Shown here: piece by piece, positions 33,142 through 40,591 of the stretch | Layout of the letters: every line of letters starts with the position of its first letter | Numbering within the stretch: position 1 is the stretch's first letter | NCBI GenBank assembly: GCA_964515055.1 | Contig: CAZEUG010000015.1 | Span: forward strand, 1 to 46,900 | Length of the DNA: 46,900 bases | Direction of reading: 5' to 3' | Origin: QAMX01 sp964515055 | GTDB lineage: Bacteria; Bacillota; Clostridia; Oscillospirales; QAMX01 | The notes under the pieces: model-generated | Seen by the model: the letters and a program-made list of their open reading frames with translations, nothing else | Database searches by the model: none | What the model was told of the DNA's origin: nothing | Made by a program: the position numbers and the translations under genes

Positions 33142-33930
33142 ATGAAACAGATGGCATTGATGACCTACAACATCCGCAATATGCACGGTGATCAGGGCGT
33201 TCACGGCTGGGAAAACCGCAAGGCACACGTCGCGGCGCTGATTGCCGGACGCGCACCGGACGTCCTCTGCGTGCAGGAGGCCTTCTGGCCGCAGATGGAA
33301 TACCTGCTGGAAAACCTGCCGGGCTATGCAGCCTACGGCGTCGGCCGGGATGACGGCGACAAGGCCGGGGAATATGCGGCCGTTCTCTATCGGACGGATC
33401 GCTTCCGGCTGACGGACAGCCAGACCATCTGGCTCAGCGAAACGCCCGACCACCCGTCGCACGGCTGGGATGCGACCTATCACAAGCGTATCTGCACAAC
33501 GGTTCAGCTGTCACCGCTGGACGGCAGCGCACCGTTCTATGCGGCCTCCCTGCACCTCGATGACAGAGGCGTCGAAGCGCGTCGGCAGAGCGCACTGCTG
33601 CTGCGCCGCTACTTCGCACCGGTGCTGGAAAGCAGCCAGTGCTTTGTCGCCGGGGATTACAATGCGACACCGGCGGACGAGCCGTACCTGATCATGAACC
33701 AGCCCCCGTTCTATGATGCGCGCATCACGGCGGACGAATTCTCGGATTTCGCATCCTCCCGCGGCTTCGACTGTGATCGGCTGGAGTTTGGCTCCGGGCC
33801 GATTGACCATGTATTCTATAATCAGGGTGCGCTGCGCCCGGTGCGTGCGGAAATTCTGACGGTCAAGCGCGGCGGCGAATTCCCCTCCGACCATTTCCCG
33901 CTGCTCTGCACGTTCGAAAGCCGGGAATAG
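33142..33930 (+). CDS. Endonuclease/exonuclease/phosphatase family protein
   Basis: A 262-residue cytoplasmic protein with the metal-dependent EEP fold. Catalytic landmarks are intact: TYNIRN near 8 (Asn), VLCVQEAFW near 49 (Glu), the SLHLDDRG His/Asp region near 136, AGDYNATP near 171, IDHVFY near 218 and SDHFPLL near 252 (Asp-His). Relatives act on nucleic acids, sphingomyelin or inositol phosphates; the substrate here is not evident. GGAG lies about 11 bases before the ATG. The stop codon overlaps the start of a mannosidase gene remnant. Confidence 0.85.
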   Translation: MKQMALMTYNIRNMHGDQGVHGWENRKAHVAALIAGRAPDVLCVQEAFWPQMEYLLENLPGYAAYGVGRDDGDKAGEYAAVLYRTDRFRLTDSQTIWLSETPDHPSHGWDATYHKRICTTVQLSPLDGSAPFYAASLHLDDRGVEARRQSALLLRRYFAPVLESSQCFVAGDYNATPADEPYLIMNQPPFYDARITADEFSDFASSRGFDCDRLEFGSGPIDHVFYNQGALRPVRAEILTVKRGGEFPSDHFPLLCTFESRE

Positions 33931-34360
33931 AGCAGGCGGCTATCGTCCTGACCCCCATTACCGACAACGGCGTGCATACGACGACCGACAGCCTGCTGCC
34001 CCATGTCGGTGCCTTCGCAGCAGAGAACGTGGTATCCCCGGCGTATGAGCTGAATCACAGGCCGGTGGTGGTACCCGGTGTGCTGGCAAACGAGCCGCTG
34101 TTTACCATCGATGCGCCCAACGTGATCTGTGAAGCGGTGAAGGCTGCGGAGGAGCTTGAGGATGCCTGCGTATTGAGACGGTACGAATGCGAACGGAACA
34201 CAGCGAATTGTACCATTACGCTGCCGACGGCCCGTCGAGTGACCGCGACCAACCTGCTGGAGGAAGAGGGAACGGAGCTGCCCATCGCAGACGGGAGGGA
34301 GGCCGTGACATTCCATCCGTTTGAAATCAAGACGATCGTGGTGGAGCGGTCAGCCGGAAT
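33928..34360 (+). pseudogene. C-terminal remnant of a GH38 alpha-mannosidase
   Basis: An open frame starting at the end of the EEP gene has no proper start or ribosome site but reads like the last ~140 residues of a GH38 alpha-mannosidase. Landmarks are TTDSLLPHVGAF, VSPAYELNHRP, TIDAPNVICEAVKAAE, RRYECERNTANC, ATNLLEEEGTELP and FHPFEIKTIVV. The catalytic N-terminal domain, some 850 residues in intact enzymes, is missing. The frame continues without a stop through the following terminator, so the native C terminus is also lost. It is most likely debris of a deletion that fused this sequence to the EEP gene. Confidence 0.82.
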
Positions 34361-34385
34361 TCTGAAGGAAACAGCCGGAAGACAC

Positions 34386-34428
34386 AAAATTGGCGCAGAC
34401 CGGAAGCCGGTCTGCGCCAATTTTGATG
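34386..34428. terminator. Bidirectional intrinsic terminator
   Basis: AAAATTGGCGCAGACCGG and its exact complement flank an AAG loop, with T-runs on both strands. It serves the spoIID-like gene on minus and the mannosidase remnant on plus. Confidence 0.93.
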
Positions 34429-34459
34429 GAACAGAACGATTCTCTTTTTTTTTGAACCC

Positions 34460-35494
34460 TCATCCGACAGAGCCCGGCAAAACATCGGCAACATCGGCGG
34501 GGGTGGTGCCGGGGTAATAGTAGGCGAGGATGCGGTCGGCGTCATAACCGGCCAGCGCCAGCACCTTTGCACCGTTCTGGCTCATGCCGACGCCGTGCCC
34601 GTAGCCCTGCGTATCGAAGCGGATGCGCCCGGAGCCCTGTGTCACGGTGAAGGATGCGCTGCGCAGGCCGCAGAGCGACCGAAGCGTCCCGCCCGTGACC
34701 GATACGCCGCCGATGCAGACGGTGCGCACCAGCCCGCCCTCCGTGCGATCAATGCTTGTAAACCAGTCAGTCCCGTCCTTCAGCACGGCATCCGGATAGC
34801 GCTGGAGGAACATCCGGCGAAATTCGTCCGCATCGAACACCATCGACTGGCTCCAGCCGTTCAGCTCCGCTTCGCCCTCCGGCGCGGCCACGCTGACCAG
34901 ATACGGCACGCTGCCGCCCCAGACATCTGCGCTGCTGTTGGTTGTTCCGGCTGACATGGCGTGGAAAACGGCGAGAATCGGCGCGTCCGCATACGTGAGA
35001 AGCTGCCCTGCCGTGCTGGAAACGGCGTTCCGAATCCGATCGGCATACGTCGAGCCCTGCTCACCCCAACCGGCGGCGAGCGCGTTCAGATCGGCCAGCG
35101 CACAGCAGTGCGCGGGGTTGTCGCAGATGACCTCCGATGGGTGCGCGGAAACCGGATGCAATGCGCGGTAGCAGAGATAGGTGCGGGCGGCAATGGCCTG
35201 CGCACGGAGCGCCTCCTCCGGGAAAAGCGCCGGCATTTCGGCGGCGACAATGGCCTCCACCACTTCCTCCAGCGTCATCTGCGTGGAAACACCGTCCGCC
35301 AGCACGGCAATCCGCTCGACCGCCACGGGCGTCGGCAATTCGGCACGCTGCGATTGCACGGACGAGGCAGCCGGAATGGTTGTGACCGCCGGAGCTGCAG
35401 TTGCTGCGGCGGTGGCGGGCGGCGTGCAGATCGCCAGCGGCAGAGTGAAGGAGCTGAGCAGCAGACAGACGGCAAGAATCAGGCTTCGTTTCAT
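34460..35494 (-). CDS. SpoIID/LytB domain protein
   Basis: A 344-residue exported protein. The signal peptide (1-30) is followed by an Ala/Thr-rich linker and the SpoIID domain. Conserved blocks are seen: LEEVVEAIVAAEMPALFPEEAL, AQAIAARTYLCYR, AVSSTAGQLLTY, HAMSAGTT and GYGHGVGMSQNGAKVLA. SpoIID enzymes are peptidoglycan lytic transglycosylases used in spore engulfment, but relatives occur in non-sporulating cells. AAGGAG sits seven bases before the chosen ATG; the open frame extending to 35896 has no ribosome site. A weak sigma-E-like promoter lies upstream. Confidence 0.88.
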   Translation of the reverse strand: MKRSLILAVCLLLSSFTLPLAICTPPATAAATAAPAVTTIPAASSVQSQRAELPTPVAVERIAVLADGVSTQMTLEEVVEAIVAAEMPALFPEEALRAQAIAARTYLCYRALHPVSAHPSEVICDNPAHCCALADLNALAAGWGEQGSTYADRIRNAVSSTAGQLLTYADAPILAVFHAMSAGTTNSSADVWGGSVPYLVSVAAPEGEAELNGWSQSMVFDADEFRRMFLQRYPDAVLKDGTDWFTSIDRTEGGLVRTVCIGGVSVTGGTLRSLCGLRSASFTVTQGSGRIRFDTQGYGHGVGMSQNGAKVLALAGYDADRILAYYYPGTTPADVADVLPGSVG

Positions 35495-35548
35495 GGCTTG
35501 TCTCCTTTGTTGGATTCTGTTTGCTTCATTCCTATGCGCAGACGCGGC

Positions 35549-35576
35549 GTTGTATGCGCATGGGCTCCGAAAATAC
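35549..35576 (-). promoter_or_regulatory. Possible sigma-E-like promoter of the SpoIID gene
   Basis: On the minus strand GTATTTT (35570-35576), a 13-base spacer and CATACAAC (35549-35556) approximate the sporulation sigma-E pattern. No good sigma-A promoter was seen for this gene. The match is partial and could be chance. Confidence 0.3.
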
Positions 35577-35641
35577 AGGGGTACGGCGCAGATGCTTTCG
35601 GTCTGTCTGCAAAAAAAATCGGGAAAGCGCGGCGGAGTCTC

Positions 35642-35670
35642 TTGACAAAATGCCCAAACAACGGTAAAAT
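35642..35670 (+). promoter_or_regulatory. Promoter of rny
   Basis: TTGACA (35642-35647), a 17-bp spacer and TAAAAT (35665-35670). It gives a leader of about 280 bases before rny. The 460-bp gap at 35495-35954 otherwise holds only the leader hairpins described here; no further gene was seen. Confidence 0.82.
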
Positions 35671-35890
35671 ATATATGTGTGATAAAATCGGGTGGTATTC
35701 TCCGCATTGCTTGCAGCCGCCCTTGTTTTTCGGAGATCTGTTTTTTGATCGGATCCGTTTTGCCGGACGCTATATGAAAGGCGTCCGCTGAGATAGATAA
35801 AAACCGTTCCCGGCGGAAGTCTGCGCGGACGGTTGTGTTCATATACAGAAAACGCAAAAAGCGGAATGTTTTTGACACATTTCGAAAAGA

Positions 35891-35953
35891 AAACACCTCT
35901 CCGAGCTTATTATCATGAATTTTTTACAGATTTACGGAGAGGTGTTTGATTGA
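35891..35953 (+). promoter_or_regulatory. Hairpin and 12-codon upstream frame covering the rny ribosome site
   Basis: A perfect 13-bp stem (35891-35903 with 35935-35947, 31-base loop) buries GGAGAGGTG, the rny Shine-Dalgarno, in its 3' arm. A small frame, MNFLQIYGEVFD, starts at ATG 35915 in the loop and stops at TGA 35951-35953, one base before the rny ATG. Both features suggest translational control of rny. The small frame has no clear ribosome site of its own. Confidence 0.7.
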
Positions 35954-35954
35954 C

Positions 35955-37505
35955 ATGGGTTGGCTGAAATATGTCCTGCCTGCGGTGATTGTGCTCGCCG
36001 CCGCAGTCGGCGGGATTTTCCTGGGCATTCTGTACCGCAAAAAAATCGGCGAAAAAGAAATCGGCAGCGCAGAGGAAGAGGCCCGGCGCATTATTAACGA
36101 TGCCATCAAAACGGCGGAAACCAAAAAGCGTGAAGCGCTGGTGGAAGCGAAAGAGGAAATTCTCAAGACCAAAAACGAACAGGAGCGCGAATGGAAGGAA
36201 CGGCGTACCGAGCTGCAAAAGCAGGAGCGTCGCCTGACCCAGAAGGACGAAACGCTGGATAAAAAGCTCGACAATGTCGACAAAAAAGAGGAAACGCTGA
36301 ACCGCAAGCTGAAGGATGCGGATCGCAAGCTCGAAGAAGCGGAAGCACTGAAGGCCAGCCAGATGGAAATGCTGGAAAAAATTTCCGGCTATACGGTGGA
36401 GGAGGCCAAGGCGTACATTCTGCAGACCGTTGAGGTCGAAGCCCGTCACGATGCGGCGCTGAAGCTCCGCGAAATTGACCAGTCCATGCGCGAGGATGCG
36501 GAGAAAAAGGCCAAGGAAATCCTGTCACTGGCCATCCAGAAATGCTCCTCCGATTATGTCACGGAGGCGACCGTTTCGGTTGTCCCGCTGCCCAATGACG
36601 AAATGAAGGGGCGGATCATTGGCCGTGAAGGCCGGAACATCCGCGCCATTGAGACGGCCACTGGCGTCGACCTGATCATTGACGACACGCCGGAAGCGAT
36701 CACGCTCTCCTGCTTCGACCCGATTCGCCGCGAAATTGCCCGGCAGACGCTGGAAAAGCTGATTGCCGACGGCCGAATTCACCCGGCGCGCATCGAGGAA
36801 ATGGTCGAAAAGGCGCGCCGCGAGGTGGAGCAGACCATCAAATCGGAGGGCGAACGCGCCGTCTTCGAGGCGGGCGTCCATGGGATTCACCCGGAACTCA
36901 TCAAGATTCTCGGCCGTCTGCGCTTCCGCACCAGCTACGGGCAGAATGTCCTGCGCCACTCCATCGAGGTGGCACACCTGGCCGGCCACCTGGCGGCAGA
37001 GCTGGGCGTGGATCCCATGCTGGCCAAGCGAGCAGGGCTGCTGCATGACATCGGCAAGGCGGTGGATCACGAGGTCGAAGGCACACACGTGGCCATCGGT
37101 GTCGAAATTGCAAAGAAATACAAGGAACACCCGGAGGTCATCCACGCGATCGAGGCGCACCACGGCGATGTGGAGCCGCATTCGCTGATTGCGTTCCTGG
37201 TGGACGCGGCAGACGATATCTCCGCAGCCAGACCGGGTGCCCGCCGCGAAAATCTGGAAGCCTATATTCGCCGTCTGGAGCGGCTGGAAGAGATTTCCAA
37301 CTCCTTCCCCGGCGTGGAACGCTCCTTCGCCATTCAGGCCGGCCGTGAGGTTCGGATCATGGTCAAGCCGGAGGAAGTCAGCGATGACAATATGATTCTT
37401 CTGGCACATGACCTGGCCAAAAAGATTGAGAGCGATCTGGAATACCCCGGACAGATTAAAATCAGCATGATCCGCGAGACCCGTGCCGTGGATTACGCGA
37501 AATAA
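35955..37505 (+). CDS. rny: Ribonuclease Y
   Basis: A 516-residue membrane-anchored endoribonuclease that starts mRNA decay in Firmicutes. The N-terminal membrane helix (about 5-25) is followed by a long charged coiled coil (35-170), a KH RNA-binding domain (GRIIGREGRNIRAIETATGVD near 220) and an HD domain with the metal pair in LLHDIGKAVDHE near 360. Length and layout are typical. The ATG at 35955 is used; a TTG three codons upstream is possible. Translation is probably modulated by the hairpin covering its ribosome site, and a strong terminator follows. Confidence 0.97.
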   Translation: MGWLKYVLPAVIVLAAAVGGIFLGILYRKKIGEKEIGSAEEEARRIINDAIKTAETKKREALVEAKEEILKTKNEQEREWKERRTELQKQERRLTQKDETLDKKLDNVDKKEETLNRKLKDADRKLEEAEALKASQMEMLEKISGYTVEEAKAYILQTVEVEARHDAALKLREIDQSMREDAEKKAKEILSLAIQKCSSDYVTEATVSVVPLPNDEMKGRIIGREGRNIRAIETATGVDLIIDDTPEAITLSCFDPIRREIARQTLEKLIADGRIHPARIEEMVEKARREVEQTIKSEGERAVFEAGVHGIHPELIKILGRLRFRTSYGQNVLRHSIEVAHLAGHLAAELGVDPMLAKRAGLLHDIGKAVDHEVEGTHVAIGVEIAKKYKEHPEVIHAIEAHHGDVEPHSLIAFLVDAADDISAARPGARRENLEAYIRRLERLEEISNSFPGVERSFAIQAGREVRIMVKPEEVSDDNMILLAHDLAKKIESDLEYPGQIKISMIRETRAVDYAK

Positions 37506-37514
37506 ACAGACAAC

Positions 37515-37552
37515 AAACCGGCGCATCAGAACATCTGATGCGCCGGTTTTTC
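37515..37552. terminator. Intrinsic terminator shared by rny and the CBS gene
   Basis: AAACCGGCGCATCAGA (37515-37530) pairs perfectly with 37534-37549, then TTTTTCT. The convergent CBS gene's stop codon lies inside the stem, so its last codons are part of the terminator. Confidence 0.93.
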
Positions 37553-37966
37553 TGCGGGCGAGGAGATGCGCGACAGCGCGAGACAGGCCTCCATGTCGCA
37601 GCTGCGCGCCCGCGCAAGATCGGCCAGCGAGAGAATCCCCACCAGCTGCTGCGCACGCGTCACGGGGAGACGGCGGATGCGCCGATCCGACATGATGGAG
37701 GCCGCCTCACGGATGTCCGCATCCGGGGAGACGGTGGTGACGCTGCGCGTCATGACGTCGCCAACGGTCAGATCGGCCAGCGGCGCATCGCGTGCAACGC
37801 TCCGGGTCAGAATGTCGCGGTCGGTGACGATGCCGCAGAGTACGCCGCCGCTCGTGACCGGCAGGACGCCGATGTGGTAGTGCGTCAGAAGCTGAACGGC
37901 GTGCGGCAGCCCGGTTTCCGGCGAAACCGTTACCACGTTGGAATTCATGAGTGCGCCGACAAGCAT
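37526..37966 (-). CDS. CBS-pair domain protein
   Basis: A 146-residue cytoplasmic protein made of two CBS motifs in tandem: VGALMNSNVVTVSPETGLPHAVQ to VTDRDI and VGDVMTRSVTTVSPDADIREAA to LADLAR. Such pairs bind adenine nucleotides (AMP, ATP, SAM) and act as energy or stress sensors; the GIVTDRDI and GILSLADL segments form the ribose/phosphate sites. GGAGGTTTTGCC precedes the ATG. It is convergent with rny and stands alone, so its partner is unknown. Confidence 0.9.
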   Translation of the reverse strand: MLVGALMNSNVVTVSPETGLPHAVQLLTHYHIGVLPVTSGGVLCGIVTDRDILTRSVARDAPLADLTVGDVMTRSVTTVSPDADIREAASIMSDRRIRRLPVTRAQQLVGILSLADLARARSCDMEACLALSRISSPAEKPAHQMF

Positions 37967-38427
37967 GGCAAAACCTCCGAATACAGAAATCAGTGCAAAA
38001 CTGCTGAACCATAGGATGTGAAAAAAGCCCGCGGTTTATGCATGAGGAAGAGTGCCTGACGGGAAGTGAGCCCTGTGCTTGACGCATTCCCTGAAGTTTC
38101 CGCCTACGATCGCAGAAGTTCACCCTGGATGGGTGTCTCACGCGGCTCCCTTGTGTCACTCGAAACGGCGAACTTTGGGCAGCAGCCAAAGGCTCCCCTG
38201 TGCAGGAGGGACGGGGAATTGATGCATTCTGCGCTCCACCCACATTGCCCGAAAAACAAAGCTCCCTCTGACGAGGGAGCTGGCGCGAAGCGTCTGAGAG
38301 AGAAGACTTTCTGTGTACTCACCTGTATTCGCAGGTGCCCAACTCACCTGGCTCTCCCCTTGGAAGAGCTGTTGGCGACAGCCGACTGAGAGGACGGAGG
38401 GGCGTGATGCGCTCCCTGCGGAATACA
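37967..38427. repeat. Second cluster of palindromic intergenic repeats
   Basis: This gene-free stretch holds GCTCCCTC/GAGGGAGC at 38261-38280, a related imperfect GCTCCCCTG/CAGGAG unit near 38190, and GACTGAGAGG at 38384-38393, the inverse of the window's first ten bases. The TGTACTCACC decamer near 38313 also recurs in the repeat at 10198-10243. The units look like a dispersed non-coding family shared with 1-371. No gene was seen. Confidence 0.6.
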
Positions 38428-39564
38428 TTAGCCGACGGTCAATTCGGACAGGCGGGCGAAGGTGGGGGCATCATCGGCGGTCAGGTGGAGGAGCGTCGAC
38501 AGGATGGCCGGGGCCTGATCATCAGGCAGCAGCAGTGTAGCGCCGCCAGCGGTCAGCAGATCATAGGCCTGCGTCAATTCCGCACGGCTGCTGCCGGAGA
38601 AGGTGAACCCCGACACCATCGGGCAGTACCCGGCGGCGGTCAGCCGATCCATCGTGGCCTGATCGGGTGCAGATTCGAATAAAACAGCGCGGGAAACGGT
38701 GCGTGCGGCATAAAACAGTGCCTGATTCGCAAGATTCAGCGAATCAATGCTCTGCACGATATCCCCCGAAAAAACGACGCCGTGCCCTTCTGCCACGATC
38801 TGCCGGAGCAGCTCACCGTTCTGCGCCGCATCGGACAGAGTGATGCGGAAAACGGCGGAAATCGAGGCGGAGCGGAGCGAGGACAGAATGATGCTCGCGT
38901 GATCCAGACCGTCAATCACCAGCCGGACTTCGTATTGCAGGGGCGGCATGGTCGGCGGCGGTGTACTCTGAGTGGGTGCTGCAGAGCTGGACGGCACAGC
39001 CGATGTGCCCGGCGTGGAAACCGATGTGCCGGAATTGCGGTACTGCGCGAGAATGGTCGGCGCGGCGGCCTGATAATAGCGCTGGAAGGCGGCATCCGAC
39101 AGCGCATTGTCATCCGGGTAAAAGACCCGTGCAAACGGCGCAGGGGAAACGTCGAAGAAGCGATACGCCAGACCGAGCCGGTCGGCGGTGAATTCAAACG
39201 GGACAAAGCAGACACCGTTGCGGACGATGGCGGCTACGCGATAGGTGCCGTTTTTGTCCGAAACCGTGCCGGAAACGGTGTCAAAAGAGAGAATGACCCC
39301 GGATTTCATGTTGGAAAGTATGATATAAGGGGTCTGGTCGGAGCAGCTCAGCCCCAGCGAGACAAACATATCAGTTGGGACATACAGAATCGATGCGGAG
39401 CGAAACGGCATGGTGTCCGGGTCGGGTTCATTGATGCGGTACCCGGCGACCATGAGGATGACCGGATCATCCGCAGCGGCAGTCAGCGCAAGGCGCAGAG
39501 ACAGCGCCGATCCGAGCAGCAGCACGGCGAACAGCACGGACAGCAGACGAACGGAACGTTTCAC
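38428..39564 (-). CDS. Exported protein: copper-amine-oxidase-N-like domain plus degenerate deacetylase-like domain
   Basis: A 378-residue secreted protein with a GTG start behind GAGGTG. Signal peptide 1-30. Residues 35-155 resemble the Cu_amine_oxidN1 module common in Firmicute envelope proteins (GYRI.EPD, VP.DMFVSLGL, FVPFEFTADRLGL). A Ser/Thr/Pro linker (about 185-210) leads to a region that follows the NodB deacetylase outline: VRLVIDGLDHASIILSSLR, SAVFRI, LLRQIVAEGHGVVFSG. The DD and HxxxH metal ligands of active deacetylases are absent. It is divergent from pgeF. The domain calls rest on pattern only. Confidence 0.6.
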   Translation of the reverse strand: MKRSVRLLSVLFAVLLLGSALSLRLALTAAADDPVILMVAGYRINEPDPDTMPFRSASILYVPTDMFVSLGLSCSDQTPYIILSNMKSGVILSFDTVSGTVSDKNGTYRVAAIVRNGVCFVPFEFTADRLGLAYRFFDVSPAPFARVFYPDDNALSDAAFQRYYQAAAPTILAQYRNSGTSVSTPGTSAVPSSSAAPTQSTPPPTMPPLQYEVRLVIDGLDHASIILSSLRSASISAVFRITLSDAAQNGELLRQIVAEGHGVVFSGDIVQSIDSLNLANQALFYAARTVSRAVLFESAPDQATMDRLTAAGYCPMVSGFTFSGSSRAELTQAYDLLTAGGATLLLPDDQAPAILSTLLHLTADDAPTFARLSELTVG

Positions 39565-39598
39565 GGGAACACCTCACACTTCAAACGGAATTGATTCT

Positions 39599-39627
39599 AT
39601 TGTACCTGTTTTCCGGCGAATTGTCAA
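39599..39627 (-). promoter_or_regulatory. Promoter of the exported-protein gene at 38428
   Basis: On the minus strand TTGACA (39622-39627), a 17-bp spacer and TACAAT (39599-39604); 35 bases before the GTG start. Confidence 0.87.
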
Positions 39628-39655
39628 GGAATTCCCGCGAAGAAAAAGAATCGAT

Positions 39656-39684
39656 TTGCCATGCGGGTGCATTTATGGTATAAT
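39656..39684 (+). promoter_or_regulatory. Promoter of the pgeF-lepA operon
   Basis: TTGCCA (39656-39661), a 17-bp spacer and TATAAT (39679-39684) with a TGG extended -10. It is back to back with the minus-strand promoter at 39599-39627. Confidence 0.87.
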
Positions 39685-39742
39685 TAGAAACTGAGAAAAA
39701 GTCGATGGCCGATCGACAGCGGTGACAGGGAGGCGTGCCGGT

Positions 39743-40561
39743 ATGATACACTTTGGCGGATTTTCGGAACGGAGCGCATCGGACGGCGTTCATGTTGTCG
39801 TCTGCGACGCGCTCTGCGGGTGCGAACATCTGTTTTCCACGCGCTGCGGCGGTGTCAGCACCGGCGTATATGCATCCATGAACCTGACCACCTCAACGGG
39901 CGATGCGCCGGAGGCGGTCGAGGAAAATCTGCGCCGCCTGCTGCCGCTGATCGGTGCGGAGGGAATGAAGGTCTGCCGGACGCATCAGATTCATGAGGAT
40001 CAGGTGCTGTCGGTCGGCGCGGAAAACGCACAGCGCTTTGTCGAGGCGCCGCCCGCCTGTGATGGGCTGGTGACGGCGGAATCGGGCATCGTGCTGATGG
40101 GGCAGTTTGCCGACTGCGTTCCGATTCTGCTCTGTGACCCGGTGCGGCGCGTCTGCGCTGTGGTTCATGCGGGCTGGCGGGGTACGGTTCGGTGCATTGC
40201 CGAACGGGCAGCAGACGCCATGCATACGCGCTACGGCTGCCGATTGGCAGACTGCGTGGCGGCGGTCGGCCCGTCCATCGGCCCCTGCTGCTTTCTGACG
40301 CATGACGATGTCGCGTCTGCCGTGCGCGCACTGGACGGTGTACCGTCAGAGGACGTGATGACGCCGTCACCGGATGGCCGGATGCACGTCGATCTGAAGC
40401 GCATCAATGCGCTGCTGCTGCACCGCGCAGGCATCGGCGAAATCTATGTATCGACTGCGTGTACCTGCTGTACGCCGGAGCGCTATTTTTCGCATCGGCG
40501 GGACGGACGCGCACGCGGCGGCATGGCCGCGCTGATTCGTCTGCACGGACAGAACGGTTGA
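39743..40561 (+). CDS. pgeF: Peptidoglycan editing factor (laccase-domain purine nucleoside phosphorylase family)
   Basis: A 272-residue cytoplasmic protein of the YfiH/PgeF family, linked both to correcting L-Ser misincorporation into muropeptides and to nucleoside phosphorolysis or oxidation. Metal-site motifs are intact: LFSTRCGGVS, THQIH, QFADCVPILL, HAGWRGTV, GPSIGPCCF and the C-terminal CTCC. Length is normal. AGGGAGG lies nine bases before the ATG; a GTG seven codons upstream overlaps that site and is rejected. It heads a compact operon with a solute-binding lipoprotein, SbcD/YhaN-like proteins and lepA. Confidence 0.94.
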   Translation: MIHFGGFSERSASDGVHVVVCDALCGCEHLFSTRCGGVSTGVYASMNLTTSTGDAPEAVEENLRRLLPLIGAEGMKVCRTHQIHEDQVLSVGAENAQRFVEAPPACDGLVTAESGIVLMGQFADCVPILLCDPVRRVCAVVHAGWRGTVRCIAERAADAMHTRYGCRLADCVAAVGPSIGPCCFLTHDDVASAVRALDGVPSEDVMTPSPDGRMHVDLKRINALLLHRAGIGEIYVSTACTCCTPERYFSHRRDGRARGGMAALIRLHGQNG

Positions 40562-40591
40562 AAATTGGAAGAATTCCAGAAGGAAACGAAT

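Noticed and set aside
35495..35896. N-terminal extension of the SpoIID-domain protein
   Set aside because: The ATG at 35494 has a well-placed AAGGAG and starts a signal peptide; the extension has no ribosome site and no signal sequence.
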